DNA of 64,000 nucleotides from Paguma larvata (GCA_030068075.1 CM057832.1:76569002-76633001); one strand, 5' to 3'; shown: positions 1 through 12,784, counted from the stretch's first letter. Notes: generated from the sequence alone by a model not told the origin. Made by a program: numbers and translations.

Positions 1-3000
1 TCTGAAATATCAAGTTGTCTAAAGGCAAGGGGCTGCTTCCAATGGTTCACAGCTCCTTGAGAGTTGGGGTGATATCTCTACCACTCTGGTCTTTTTATTC
101 TGGTTGATAAAAGGCGACCACAGCTGTAACCATCACATCCATCTTCAAAACAACAAGGGGAACCACCATGCCAGCCGTACCTGTTCCATTCTAACATGGA
201 AGAGACAGTAAGTTTCCCGGAAACCACCAGCAGACATCTGCTTAAGTCTCATTACTGTAAGAGAAGCTGAGACGGTAAATACTTGGCTTCTCATACCGTC
301 ACTGCAAAGAAAAGAAGGCTCAGTGTAAGAAAAGAGAGCAGGCTGCATGTTGGGAGTATAATTCACACCGTCTGCCACTCCTCATGGAGAGTGGTCTTGT
401 CTCCAGTCTCTCCCTAACCAGGTCCCACTCCCATGGTCTAATCAGCCTCCAGGTAGATGAACGTGATCATTTTATTTCATTATGTTCCAGTCTGCCTGCA
501 GAGTGCGTGCCGTTCAATACCATCTGTGACTTACTCTCCTCTGTCTTTCCAGGGTCATCTTTTGTTATTTACTCCCTTATGTTTGGTGTTACGTCTGCTT
601 TCTCTTTGTCACCATGCATCTAGGATGTTGTCGAGAAGACAGGAGACACCCAATGTGTGTGTGTTGTGGGAATGAGAGAATTCCTCATACATCCCAAGGT
701 TGTATGCCTCTCTAGTTTTTACTATTCCCCTTGGCCTGGTATATCCTCAAACTCCACATTGTAGGCCTGAAAAATGCCACTTTAATCTTCTGAACACTTT
801 TGGTTCCATGAACCTGCTATCGCTTGCTCTCTTTTCTCTCTATTGATGGTTGCGACGGATACCGTATTGCCCAGATCTGCTGGTCAACACACACATCTCA
901 ATCGTCGTTGGGGAATTTCTACTGATGATAACTCTCCGGACAATTTTGCCCCTGGTTTCAGGAAATCCCCTAGCTCTGGGCTTCCCTCTCTTCCAGGAGG
1001 CTGCAGCTAGCGACTGGTCGATAGAGAGAAACAGACCCCCTGCTGCTTTGACTCACTACAGGACAGCTGCAAAGGCTCATTCCTACTCCATCGCTCCCCA
1101 GAGGATCTTTGAGACGTTGGTTCAAGTACACAGACGTTATGATTCAAGTTCCCCTTCTGCTTTCCTCAGAAGTTCCCCAACTCTGTTTTCCTCACTTCCC
1201 TGCAAATGTATCTTCTGGTAGTTCTCCTCCACAAGACTTCTATGTAGAAATTTCCAGAGTCTTTCCAGGGAACCCAATCGAAAACAACTACGTTGGAATT
1301 TGTGACCAACTGCATATAATCTGTTGGTCAATCCTGGCCATGTAGGGATATTGAGCACTTTTATAAACTGACTGCTTCCTGAAGTCAGCTCTGCTACGCA
1401 AGTCTGGACTTCTGCCATCCCAGCAGGATTATTCATCTTGCATTCAAAGTTTAAAATAGGAAGACATTTTCTAGAGAAAGTGCTATGAAAAAGATTTGCC
1501 ACCATTTCCTTAAAACACTAGAACCTTTATTTAATGCTTCTCTTTTTGTCTTATGAAGACAAATCAGAAAAGCCACAATTCTACAAACACAAATGTCTGT
1601 ATCGATACAGAAGACTTACATTACTTTTTAACATTGCCCCTCTATCTAATTACGCCCTCATGCACCCAAGCCCACCCCACTGCCACCACACACCTACGTA
1701 CCCTCCTGCATACGCACACAGCAGTGTTCTTGACAGTGAGTATGAGGTATCTAAAAAGTCTTGAATGCAGGCCACCTACCTTGGTACGTTCCAGAATAAA
1801 TCTCTTTTCTAGGTGTGCATATAATATGGAATAAAATTGACTTGCTACCCATTTGATAAATGAAATGGAGTTTGGTGAACAAGCTAAAGGTAGCCATCTG
1901 TGGATGAAGGATGGCAGATGGTGCCTGCCTGAGTTTCTCTGCTCCTGCCACGATCCAACCGCTTCCTTACTGGTAACAATCCACACAGGGAATGATGAAA
2001 GATTAACTTCACGGTAACCATTTGAAGGCTACCAGATAGAGGAAAACGAAGCAGTAAAGTATGAGCTTTATGCTTCTCTTTTGATACCCAGTCTGGACTC
2101 CTTGGAATGACACCTCCTTGGCGGGATGTGGGCAGGATATTAGTAGTGCAGAAACCTGGTAGTTCAATCCGACTACGTCTGAGATCAGGAACTAAAGATT
2201 CCACAAATCATTTCATTGGCCAACAATCCCTGTTAGAGTCTGAGATGCCCGAAGTGGGCAAGTATTTACAGTCAGTGGGTAGATCACTAGACTAGCGGGG
2301 ACCTCTGAGGCCAGTTGACTCTACTACGAGTTATAGTTGGTATCTGTGTTAGACAACCGAGTGTCATCAATAAACAAGGACCATGCAGCCTTAGGAGAGC
2401 CCTGTTTTGTTCATTAAAACCCAGTAACTGTTCGATAAGGTATCACAGAAAAATATAAAAGTGAGCTTATATAGCACGTATTACAAGTATTTATGTATAA
2501 AGTTTGGCAAGGCAGTCAAAGTAGCTAATAGCACATTTCTACTTTTCTAACCGAGTGGCTTATGGGTGTATGCAACATCACACTTCTATCCTTGGACCCA
2601 GAGAGCCAACTTCCTTGGATTTGTCATAAAGAGATAATCAGCCAAGGATTTAAAATGTATGTGCGAAGACACTAATCATAACATTATGACAGTGAAAATT
2701 TTGAAATCACCTAAATTTTCTTCAGTATAGCATTTTATATGAGGAGTGCTTTGCATCTCTAGAAAGTATAGTAGTAACTCAGTATTTATAACCGCGGAAG
2801 AGGTCTATGCCATATTGTTTAGTATAAAACTAGACACCACACCACATGCACATAGGAAGAAATCATCTATAAAATTATATATACACAACCAAACACACAC
2901 ATATTCATAAATACGTGTTCTCCAGAAGCATATTCTTATCTGTTCATAAAGGAATTGGAGAAAATATTTACTTCTTCATATTTTGCTATATTGATTGAAC

Positions 3001-3688
3001 TTATTTACAACGAGCGTGTACCATTCCATTAATTTTAAAATGTCTAAATCGACTTTTGATTTTTAAATCACGCTTTTACAAGTCACACTTTTTAATCCAT
3101 ATGTCCATTTCTATACTTAATATACTTACTTGTTTTTAACCTCTTCTACTATTATTTGTGTTATTCCGATTGTTAATGATACAATCCCTAACATCACTTG
3201 AAGATACCAAGTTGGTGGGTTGCAGACCTTCCCAGGAAACGGGACTGATACACGGAGCACGAACTCTGACACGATGAGCTACTGTGACAAGACCTCCGGG
3301 CAGCAGGGAGGGAAGTATATCCCTTGTCTTTGAGGGCACAAGGCCTAGTGGGGGACACGCGCATGTGATCGAGGAGTTTGTCCAGTTATGCATAGGGGGT
3401 AGACATGCTGGCATCAAAAAGAAAGAAAAGATTTCTAATGTCAAAGGATATAGAAGAGGAAGTAGAGCATGGTCCTCGCTGAGTAACTCACCTGTCCTTT
3501 CTGAACCTGCAGTTCTTTTCTCATGTGCGGTTTGCTATGAAACTAGAAAAGTGTGTGTCGTATGCCTGGTTTATAGTCAACTTTTAACTGATGATAGCTG
3601 TGATTGCTGTTATTAGTAATATTGTGACCACTGTGTGCTACTGAGAAATCTTGCTATGAAGAAATGCAGTATTGAAAATTGCATGTTG
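1..3688. other. Unique non-coding sequence, no gene recognised
   Basis: No recognisable SINE, L1 or conserved protein domain is visible. The longest open frame (850-1221, plus, 123 codons) has no recognisable motif, is serine- and leucine-rich and overlaps an equally long antisense frame, so it looks like chance. From 2400 to 3130 the sequence is AT-rich. About 3180-3440 is more GC-rich and could be a very old repeat, but I cannot name a family. Confidence 0.6.
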
Positions 3689-3689
3689 A

Positions 3690-3905
3690 GAAGCACCTGG
3701 GTGGCTTAGTCAGTTAAGCATCCGACTTTTATTGGCTCAGTTCGTGATCTCGTGGTTCCTGAGTTTGAGCCGCGCATCGGGCTCTGTGCTGACAGCATGA
3801 AGCCTGCTTGGGATTCTCTCTCTCCCTTTCTCTCTTCCCTTCCCCCACTCATGTTCTCTCTCTCTTGCTCTCAAAATAAACAAATACGCTTTTAAAAAAA
3901 GAAAT
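3690..3905 (+). mobile_element. Felid tRNA-Lys SINE (CAN-SINE family)
   Basis: The tRNA-like head (gcacctgggtggcttag) is followed by the tRNA-unrelated body, a CT-rich tract and an A-rich tail ending near 3905. The extra 'ttttattgg' before 'ctcag' and the 'aagcctgcttgggattctctc' body place it in the older of two subfamilies seen in this window. No clear target-site duplication remains, consistent with age. Confidence 0.93.
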
Positions 3906-4711
3906 AAAATCATGTGTTTAATTTTATCATATTTCCATTTAAAATGGATAATTTATAGAAGGGAGAAAGGAGAGTTCTTATCCCACAAGAAACTTTTTCT
4001 TTTCTTAAAAATACCAAGTATTACCAAATTTCTAAACTTCTTTACTCATAATGATTCAGCCTGAAAGGAAGAACTTCTTCTTCTGTATCACGCTAGGATG
4101 TAATGAAATATAAATTTTAACTTAACAGCACCTACTTCGTTCCTAGAAAATCCAATTCTCTGTGTAGGAATTGTGCAATTAATTTTGCCCTCAGATAGAC
4201 AACACTTGGTCTATGGTATATTCTGCACCATGCTAAACTTTTTCCTTGGTGTCAATTTCCACAAAGCACAGCAGTTGCCTTCAAACACTGCAGAATATTT
4301 TTCATTCTGATAAACTTCATATGACCAGCATGAGAAATTACATATAAAAATTGCACACGTTGAAAATGAAGGCTGCATTAATGAGTCTCTTTTTAATTTC
4401 TCACTTCAGCCTTGGCAAACAAATTACAGTCACACATATTGGTCTGTGATACTGTTTATTAGCCTAACATATCCTATATCTAATGCACGGTACCATGGAA
4501 AAGGAATAAAATCAGTCAGCTAGGAAGCTTTCATCATCACAGCACAATTCAATATGAAGCTGTTGTGTAAGATAAACTTTAGAATCTAATATTCAAAATC
4601 CCAGAATACGGATATCAACATACGATGATCTCTCAGGTAGTTTAGAAACGTGACTTCCTGGTTAATTTAGTACTTTGGTGAACTATACGGGAGAAACTAA
4701 TTAACTGTATG
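3906..4711. other. AT-rich unique sequence
   Basis: No gene or recognisable repeat is seen. Open frames are short and lack motifs. Confidence 0.5.
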
Positions 4712-5125
4712 GGACTCACTAATGGGAGAAAATATTTGCAAATCGCATGCCTGACAAGGAATTAATATCCAGAAAATATAAAACACTTCTATAACTCAAC
4801 AAAAATAACCCGAGAAAAAAAGGACAGGGGACTCAGTTGGACCTTTCTCCAAAGAAGACACACAAATGGCCAAAAGGCACATGAGAAATGCCTCATCACT
4901 AATTGTCAGAGACGTGAAAATCAAAACAACAACATGATGTCGCTTCACACCCATTAAGGCTGCTATTACAAGAGCAGAACAAAAGTCCCAGGAAATAACA
5001 CACGGGGTCAAGGTTGGGGGAAATTGGGAACTTCTGCTCTTCGCTGGTGGGAATAGAAAACAGTGCCAGCAGCCGTGAAGGACAGAATAGCAGTTCCTAA
5101 AGAAACTGAGCATCTGATTGAACAA
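4712..5125 (+). mobile_element. L1 ORF2 C-terminal fragment, first half of a split element
   Basis: Plus-strand translation with interruptions gives typical late-ORF2 text: a 'GRKYLQIACL' block, then 'YNSTK', then 'FLQRRHTNGQKAHEKCLITN'. The DNA matches the 'ccaaaagaagacatacaaatggccaa'-type region by eye. The coding match stops abruptly near 5125 and appears to resume at about 6309, where the next ORF2 segment (cttctggatatatacccaaa) is found. The piece looks like the upstream half of one L1 interrupted by later insertions. Stops and frameshifts make it non-functional. Confidence 0.85.
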
Positions 5126-5149
5126 GACTCTCCTTGACCAGTCTTCTTT

Positions 5150-5885
5150 GAACCTTGTCTCTTTTTTATTATTAAGCTAAAAAAATTAATTCTGGTGTAG
5201 TTAACATACAATGTTATATTAGTTTCCGCAATATAGTGATTCAACAGTTCTGTACATGACTCAGTGCTCACCGTGAATCCTGCCCTCTTGATCCCCTGTA
5301 CCTGCTTCACCCATCCCCCTACCCACCTCTCCTCTGGTAACCATCAGTTTGTTCTCTATATTAAGACTCTGTGTTTCGGTTTGTCTCCTTTTTCTTCTGT
5401 TCCTTTGTTTTGCTTCTCATGATATTCCACTTTGAGTGAAATCATATGGTCTTTGTCTTTCTCTGACTGACTTACTTCACTTAGCATGATACACTCTAGC
5501 CTTGTCCATGTTGTTGCAAATGGTAAGACTTCATTCTTTTTTATGGCCGAATAATATTCCACTGTTATACTATATGTAGTACTATATTATACTAATATTC
5601 CACATATACTATGTCTTCTTGTCTTCTTTATCTAGTTATCGATCCATGGATACTTGGGTTGATTCCATAATTTGTCTATTGTAAATAATACTTCAATAAA
5701 ACATAAGGATGCATATATCATTCTGAATTAGTGTTTTCCTATTCTTCAGGTAAATACCTCATAGTGGCATTACCGGATCATATGATAGTTTTATTTTTAA
5801 TCTTTTGAAGAACTACCATACTGTTTTCCAAGGTAGCTGCACCAGTATGCGTTTCCATAAACGGTGCACAAGTGTTCTCCACATA
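5150..5885 (-). mobile_element. Carnivore L1 3' end (ORF2 C-terminus plus 3' UTR), nested
   Basis: On the minus strand the sequence begins within late ORF2 near 5885 and runs to the ORF2 stop near 5356. The final ~68 codons contain the L1 C-terminal signature 'EYYSAIKKNEVLPFATTW' followed by 'LSEVSQSEKDKDHMIS'. The 3' UTR with 'gaacaaactgatggttacc' similarity then ends in an A-rich tail (a T-run on plus) near 5165. It is 5'-truncated and has an AT-rich tract at about 5565-5600. It lies between the two halves of a plus-strand L1, so it arrived later than that element. Confidence 0.9.
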
Positions 5886-6308
5886 TCCTCTGAGCCTTCT
5901 TTTTGACTAGGCCTTGTCTTCGGCCCTGGCTTCATTGAGCATAGTATACAGTTGTAGCAAGAATCCTGCTAACTCAGGTAAGACAGAATCTCTCACCCTT
6001 GATATCTTTTAAAGTTCTTCATCCCACTCCATTGGTAACTGATCACCATGGTCAGTCTTCAACAAGAATCATAAGTCAGTTTAGCATGAACCCTCCTACC
6101 CCTCATGTCTCCTCTTAGTAATTTTCCATCAACTGACCCTCTCAATCTGCCCCATGGCTGTAAATTTCTATCTGTCCTTGATGTATTCAGAGTTGAACCC
6201 AATCTCTCTCTCCTATTGTGACAGTCTTGACGCCTGTTGAAATAATCCTGAAGAGTCTTTCTTACTGATCTAATAAGTGCCAGAATAATTTTATCTTTAA
6301 CATGATTC
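5886..6308. mobile_element. Old interspersed repeat, possibly a solo LTR
   Basis: This block lies between the nested minus-strand L1 and the resumption of the plus-strand L1, so it is almost certainly inserted DNA. It ends in 'agtgccagaataattttatctttaaca', which resembles the 3' ends of some old ERVL-type LTRs as I remember them. I see no internal viral coding sequence. The family is uncertain, and the left edge could instead belong to the neighbouring L1. Confidence 0.4.
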
Positions 6309-6335
6309 AAAAATAACCTTCTGGATATATACCCA

Positions 6336-6400
<65 letters not shown>

Positions 6401-6890
6401 ATGTTCATAGCAGTATTATTCACTATAAACCAAAACATGGAAGCAACTCAAGTTTCCACTGGTGGGCAAATATATAAACAAAATATGATATATACACTTA
6501 ATAGAATATTACTCAGCCTTAAAAAAGGAGAAAATTCTAATGTATGCCACGATATGAATGAATGTTGAAGACATTATACTAAGTAAAATATTGTATAGTT
6601 TCACTTATATGAAGTCCCTGGAGTAGTCAGATTCATAGAGATGAAAAGCAGAATGGTGATTTCTAGAGGGTTGGGGCTGGGGCAAATGAGGAGTCATTAT
6701 TTACTGAATAAGAATAGTTTATAAAAATTAGTTTCAGTTGGGCAAAATGAAAAAGTTCTGGAGAAGGGCGGTTGTGAAGGTTGCACAACAATGTGGGATG
6801 TACTTAATACCACAGAACTGTCCACTTAGAAATGGTTGAAGTGGTAAATTTTATGTTATATGTGTTTTGCCACAATAAAAAAAGAGCGTG
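6309..6890 (+). mobile_element. L1 ORF2 end and 3' UTR, second half of the split element
   Basis: It begins with the ORF2 'ctggatatatacccaaa' segment, is expanded by a TA repeat, then continues with 'cagtattattcactataaacc' and 'aatagaatattactcagcc'. The 3' UTR follows, with 'ggttgcacaacaatgtgg' and 'tgttttgccacaataaaaaa' near 6870-6890. These are hallmarks of L1MA/L1MB-type 3' ends. The order of ORF2 segments fits the fragment at 4712-5125 being the same insertion. Confidence 0.88.
6338..6400. repeat. (TA)n microsatellite
   Basis: About 63 bp of near-perfect TA dinucleotides with one CA interruption near 6377. It sits inside the L1 ORF2 remnant at its 'tatatac' motif, so it probably grew from that seed. 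It is likely to vary in length between individuals. Confidence 0.97.
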
Positions 6891-7004
6891 ATTGAAATTC
6901 TCAAGTGAAAAAAAATAATTCTTGACACATCGAGCTCCTTTTTCAGTTCATAGTAACATAAAAGAGTTCCCACTTATTTATTATGTGTTTCTCATTCAGC
7001 TTAT

Positions 7005-7370
7005 ACCATGATATGACTTAAAAAAAAAGTGTAGAAAAACATAAACAAAAAAAACAAAGAAAACCAGAAACAGACTCATAAGTACAGAAAACAAAATGGT
7101 GGTCGTCACAGGGAATGGGAGGGATGGGCAAAATAGGTGCAGGGCGTAAGAGACACAAATTTCCAATTATAAAATAAATTAGGAAAGAAAAGTGCAGCAT
7201 AGGGAATATAGACAATAAGACTGTAACAAATGAGGAGTGACAGATGGTAACTACACTCATCATAGTGACCATTTCGTAATATATAAAATTGTTGAAGCAC
7301 TATGTTGTATATCTGAAACTAATAATATTATATGTCATCTATACTTCAGTTAAAGACAATGTGGTCTAGA
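7005..7370 (+). mobile_element. Carnivore L1 3' UTR, 5'-truncated
   Basis: The segment shows 'ccagaaacagactcataag', 'gaaaacaaaatggtggtcg', 'gggaatgggagggatggg' and 'atgttgtatatctgaaact', followed by 'aatattatatgtcatctatac'. This is the 3' UTR layout of carnivore L1s as remembered. No ORF2 remains. It is a second, independent plus-strand insertion just downstream of the split L1. Confidence 0.82.
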
Positions 7371-8554
7371 TTTGTTCCCAAGCATCCCCTCTTACTGAAT
7401 ATTTTTTTTTAGTTTAAACCTTTATTTTTGTATTCCTGCCAAAACATTTCAGAGCTAGTTTGCCAGAACTCTGTTTTTACCATTTATTTTAAAATTTCAG
7501 TGATTGAATACTTGAAATTTTCTTAAATAAATATGAAAGCTGCTCTTTCTTTGTAAAAATAATTTTAAAGAGTACGTGACCCCCAAAGTAATTGCTATGA
7601 CTGCATTAGTAGGTCCGGCTTTGACCTGAGACCTGATTTGACTGGATTTACTTGCGACAGTGAACCCATTTAAAGGGTGGAAAACAAACTCAGGAAGATA
7701 TCTAGTTCATTTGGTCTAAGAAGGACTCCCCTGTACTCACCCATATCTGTAAAGGCTCTTTATTATTCTATATTCACTTTTCTAAGTCTTTCATTCCAAA
7801 GAATCTATTCTATTTCTCAATAATACTATTCCTGGTTCAAATTGCCTGTGTTTAACAATAGGTTCTTTATAAAATTTATTCCCTCTTTATCATCCTGTTT
7901 AGGAAAGAATACTGTCTGTTTCTATAATGCGTATTTCTGTAAGAGAAATGTGTCCCTATCTGTCAGGGAAACCATGCTAGTTTAAAAAGGAAGTCCGTTT
8001 ATTCAATTTGTCATTTCTCCTGATACGTTAATGTTTTCAAGTAAGCATTCAAGTAAGTAGGAAATGTTTTCCTAAGTGGGGAAAAAAAACCTTAAATCCT
8101 ACATGAGCCTTTCTCGGTGGCTGGTTGAGTGGCCATGCTTTCTACATATTAAGCTATCTAGCGAACAGAGAAGAAGAATCTCCAAAAACATATTTACTCT
8201 CATGGTTTAAAAACTAAAAAGTGGCTTGCTTAATATGTCTGTGACCTAAATCAAATTTGTTTCAAAACATTTTGATTAAACCCTGGAGAGGAATCCTGAG
8301 CTATGAGGCTGCAAATGGTGGAATTACCAGTAAACATTTAATTGTGTTGACATTTTATTAGGATTTTAATTATTTTCATTTGTGCTCTGCTTACAAAGAA
8401 GAATGCATTTTGGGTGGTCTGTTTCTAACTCTGGTTGTTGAATGATCCTGTAGTTACCTACTTTAGCTGTTAGAGTTCTTCTTCCTTCCATTGTTAATGA
8501 TCCTAATTCCTTTCCTACCTGATGCAATTTGCCTAAACAAAATTATCTAATTTG
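7371..8554. other. AT-rich unique sequence
   Basis: No gene or confidently recognisable repeat is seen. Open frames are short, and no splice or promoter signals stand out. Confidence 0.5.
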
Positions 8555-8640
8555 CTCACCATTATGTGCTGAGTTCCTACCCCATAGTATGAGCTCTGTA
8601 AGCCTTTGTTAAGTTGTTAAATAAATGGATGAGTGCAGAC
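8555..8640 (+). mobile_element. Possible L2/MIR tail fragment
   Basis: 'tgagctctgtaagcc' and 'aataaatggatgagtg' resemble the 3' tail shared by L2 and MIR elements. The match is short and diverged, so it is tentative. Confidence 0.38.
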
Positions 8641-9024
8641 CTGCTAACAAGAGCGAGCCTACCTTCCACTATACAATGACCCTCCCAAATCATCCCTCCC
8701 TACCAAATTATTTAAGCTGATCCTCACGGGACAAAAAGAAACCTTGACTGAGATTGTACAATTTAAGAAATAAATGAAACAGAAGAATCTCTTCTTGGTT
8801 GAGATTATAGTAGACCTGGATGCCCCTTATATCTGGCTAGAAAAAATGTTTTGTTTGGTCCACACATTTTAATCAACATCCTATATTTAAGGATTAGAAA
8901 TACATAAAAACTCAGCTTGTCTTAAAACATCATACGATCTGGCAACACTAGGTTCAGAGTTGGCTGGACCTGGAGCGACTGATCGGTCTCAGGGGGTTGT
9001 GTGTGTGTGTCTTTTCTTTTTGCT

Positions 9025-9125
9025 AGTCTTCCCTACTAGGTTGTAGGTCCGCCAGAATCATCACAGCATGTTTTCTTTATAGCTGGGACTCAACAGCCAT
9101 GTACAGATGAATGCATCAATTATGA
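9025..9125 (+). mobile_element. Possible L2 3' tail
   Basis: 'tagtcttccctactaggttgtaggtcc' followed by 'ctgggactcaacagcc' and 'gatgaatgcatc' follows the layout of the L2 3' end. It is heavily diverged. Confidence 0.42.
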
Positions 9126-9199
9126 ATGGGCCACGGTCCTTAAGGTCAATTTCAAGGAGGGCTTAAATAGCTATAAGGGTTGGTCTTCCGTTCTCTTCC

Positions 9200-9560
9200 T
9201 CACTGCATCTAGAGTTTGTCACACAGGAATTTGATCCAAGCCTATGGCTTAACTATCATGTCTACCTTAAAGCTAGGATGACGAGCTTGGCCTGCCTCCT
9301 GGACCATAATTGGACATCTCTAACTGTCCCTTAGCAACTCAGACTATGTCAAGAACTTAACCTATTGTCTAGCCAAAATGTACTTTCCAGCTGACCACCC
9401 GGTTTACTGTAACACTATCATTAGCCTTCCATCCCCATAACCTTGACATCTCAGCAAGTGTAGATTCCTCCTTCTCTCCATACAGGCCCATTCCATGAGT
9501 TGCCAAGTCTTGTTCATTCCTCAAAATAGTGAATGTCTCTTTTCTCTTTCCTTCCTCTCT
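9200..9560 (+). mobile_element. Probable ancient L2-type fragment
   Basis: The stretch around 'ctggaccataattggacatctc' and the CT-rich sequence after it resembles the 'actggacatctcc' region of L2-type repeats. Many substitutions mean an exact family and edges cannot be given by eye. Confidence 0.42.
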
Positions 9561-9654
9561 TCAAGGTCAAGCTTTATTATTGAGGTCAAGTTTTATTATC
9601 TTGATAAACAATTGCTCTTCTTGACTCAAGTTTATTGACTTCCAATATGGATTT

Positions 9655-9865
9655 ATTTATAATGCCAACAAATATTTATCAAATGTTCACCACTCTCTCA
9701 GGAGAAAGGGTAGAGCAGTGAGCAAAAGTGAGTCTCTACCCTCATGCAATTCGTAGCCAGCAAATGCACAAACACACACATAATCATACGATGTCAAATG
9801 GTTATGAATTATATGAAGAAAAGCAGAGTAAGAGAATAGGTAATGATGCAATACAGAGGTACGAC
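9655..9865. mobile_element. Ancient L2-like repeat fragment
   Basis: 'caacaaatatttatc', 'agagcagtgagcaaaag' and 'tctctaccctcatgcaatt' match a very common old mammalian repeat whose consensus runs 'aacaaatatttattgag', 'cagtgaacaaaaca' and 'ctgccctcatggag'. The same family recurs at 28495, 40375, 45125 and 48445. An open frame here (9728-9913) is incidental. Confidence 0.5.
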
Positions 9866-12018
9866 TTTTTTAAAACAATAATTCTTTTAATGTTTAGATT
9901 CCTGTGTAATTAAAGGGAACTTATCCCATACAGGTTCCAGATTAAACTGCATTTTTCTCTTGGTGACTCCGAGTCTATATCTGAGACAGAATCATCACTT
10001 GAAGAGTCTGCTTGAATATGTCTTTTATTTTCCCCTCGGAAGCAGGTTGTCACTGTAATCCAAGCAGGTCCTGTAGCATTTTGTGTCTAGGTTGGCATGC
10101 TTTGCTCCCTGAGGATGGTAGATTTCTACACCTACCACAAGGGGGAGCGGTGGTCTTCTCCAGGACCTAAAGACCACAATTGCATGCCACAGGTCCTGCC
10201 TGGCTGGTTGACTTCTCCATACTTGGTTCCCCAGAATTTTTCTATTCTTGTTGTTTTTTTTTTTTAATCTCCTGCAGGTATTTCCCACAACTAAAGGGAA
10301 ATTCCTTCTTCACCTTACTTATGGCACCTTATAGTTTGCTTGATTCTATTCCTCTGGCCACTATTTCTACTAGGTTCTTAATTCTCTGTTTCTGAAGATG
10401 TGGATATCTAAAATGGCCCCAGTACTTTTGGAGAATATTTATTGTTGGAAATAACAATTCAAGGGGAAACCAAAAATTACCTTTTGCTCAATAACTTACA
10501 TGGATGGCAGGTAAGATATTTTTTTCCCTCAGTTTTCCTGAATTATTGAATGCAGATAACTATTGGATACTTGCCAAACAGGAAAAGTTCTTACTAAAAC
10601 TGGGGGCTCCAATACTGTACATATACATAGGCTGGCGGGAATATTAGAAATTCTCTGAACTCAAATATTCCAGTTTACCAATAAAGACATTAAATCACAG
10701 AGTGGTCAAATGGACCAGTGGAGCTAGTTCAGGAACTCATTTAGGTGCGTTGTTCTTTCCATGGCTTTCCATGAAGGCAAGTCATCTCTCTTGTGATCAA
10801 AATGCAAAATCTGAACTAAACTAGTTTTCTCACAAGCCTTGCAATATTATTCTAAGAATTTTTATAAAAATGTTGCTTTGAGTTCTGAATACTTCAACAC
10901 ATCTTATACCCCCACATAGTACTAAGTGTTACCTTGCAGTTAATTCAAATAGATCTTTCTGTGCCGATTTGAGATTCTGACTGAGTGAAGAAAGCAAGTC
11001 AAACAATAATAATAAAAACAATGGAAATATGAATAATACCACATAAGGATGACTTCTGTTTATATAAAGAAATCGTATATGTCAATGCATGGAAAATATT
11101 CTGTAAGTATATACAGTCAACATTGCTCACTGTGATATTCTATAAAAGAAAGAAAAAGGAGCAGGTGAAATGCCTTCCAAGGAGGCTTTCAATTTACACT
11201 GTGCTTACTTCCATAATATTGGAGTTTTTACAATAAACATGCATAACTTCTGAATTTATGACCATTTAAGAGACAAAAATTAAAATCATAAAAGGAAACA
11301 CCACATGAACCTTATTATGGGAAGAAAATGTTACTTTTATGAAAGGCCCTTGAACTTGATGAAAAACAAAGACATCCATTATTTTCCCACTGAAAATACA
11401 GTCAGTGACTAACCAGCACAATAATAAGAGCTCGAGATCCAGGCCTAGTGGTGACTCGTATTGAATTATGACTAACAAAGAATGGGCTTGTTTTGCAGGA
11501 GTGATTAAAAACTTCTCATGAGCTACGTCCGAGTACGTAAACTACATGAAATCTAATATTCACCCCAGTGAATATCCAGAAGAGAGAAAGACATCTAGGC
11601 TTTTCTACTGCTCAAAGTTCAGGCACCCTCCAATACTTGGCCTGTAAGAATGGCCAGGTCCTGGAAAGCTACCACTAGGAAGCCTTCTATAGACTTCTGA
11701 CTAGTGTCTCCTTATGTCCACTAACGCCCTGTTAGCTTTGCTTATAAAAATGTAATTATATAAATGAGTTTCTCTTATCTAAGTTGAGCTCTATAGTTTC
11801 TCCTTTCCTAAAATTAGAATATAAGAAATAATTTTGAACGCTTTATATATTTCTTGTCCTTTATGTGATTTTGGTATGTTTTATTAAAGGAACATGTAGC
11901 CATTCCTCTCCCCCACTCCTCACATTGCCATAAGGAAAAGGATATTCAGTCTCTATCCTCCAACTTAGGAAAGTACTAAAATAATACTTCTTTTTATTTT
12001 AAAGGATGTACTCTAATT
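9866..12018. other. AT-rich unique sequence
   Basis: No SINE, L1 or gene is recognisable. A 14-base T run lies near 10252. Open frames of 60-87 codons on both strands carry no motif. Confidence 0.5.
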
Positions 12019-12022
12019 TCAT

Positions 12023-12073
<51 letters not shown>

Positions 12074-12074
12074 T
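12019..12074. repeat. (ATTT)n microsatellite
   Basis: About 13 perfect ATTT units. On the minus strand this is the AAAT-rich tail of the adjacent SINE, so the microsatellite grew from the SINE tail. It gives rise to a meaningless leucine, isoleucine and tyrosine repeat in one frame. Confidence 0.97.
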
Positions 12075-12259
12075 ATTTTGAGAAAGAGAGCATGCATGCA
12101 AACAAGGGAGCGGCAGAGAGGGAGAGGGAGAGAGAGAATCCTAGGCAAGCTCGGTGCTGTCAGTGTGGAACCCGATATGAACCCAAGAACTATGAGATTA
12201 TGACCTGGGATGAAACCAAGAGTAGGACGCTTAACCGACTGAGCCACCCAGGGGCCCCT
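12075..12259 (-). mobile_element. Felid tRNA-Lys SINE
   Basis: The minus-strand head is at 12259 (gccacccaggggcccc on plus). The A-box region is 'cgactgagcc' on plus. A long GA-rich stretch corresponds to the CT tract, then an expanded AAAT tail. It carries the 'gaaaccaagagt' variant typical of the older subfamily. Confidence 0.94.
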
Positions 12260-12784
12260 AAAGTAAACGTTTCTAATCCCTTTCTCTCCCTGGGTATTTC
12301 TCCCTTGGATGAAGGAATAGCTGATCTGATTGGTGAGTTCAGTGAGAATCTGGCCTTCTCAGTGCCAGGTTTCTCCATTGGCTGAGATGCTTCCTGTTGA
12401 AGTTCTTGTCCATGAATGGCCCTGAACCTTGTCTATTGTTCTTTTTCTCTTGGATCCTTCTGTTCTCAAGTGGAACATGCTTCCATTCTGTAGCTCTTCA
12501 GTGCCCACTTGTTTGCCATTCTCTACCTTCTCCACCTTAGATTGGGGAAGTCAAATCCTAATGAAAGGAAGACCCACAATGTACTCAAATTCAGTATTAT
12601 TAGAATAATCCTGATTCTGGACTTCGATCCTCATTTATCTCCTTGGGTTACCTCTAAGTTGTTTATAACCCTTAGGAGGAGATGTGAATGTACTTAGTAT
12701 TATTTTTAAGCTCTATAACAGTATAACCAAGTGTCTCTGCCACCACCACTGCCACTCCAATTCACTTACTTCATGCTTTTATTT

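Noticed and set aside
850..1221. 123-codon plus-strand frame as a possible gene
   Set aside because: No recognisable domain, no splice or promoter signal, overlapping antisense frame of similar length; chance is more likely.
5356..5562. 68-codon frame with protein-like content as a small gene
   Set aside because: It is the C-terminal end of L1 ORF2 in a 5'-truncated element.
12006..12203. Leucine/isoleucine/tyrosine repeat protein
   Set aside because: It is the translation of the (ATTT)n microsatellite and SINE tail.
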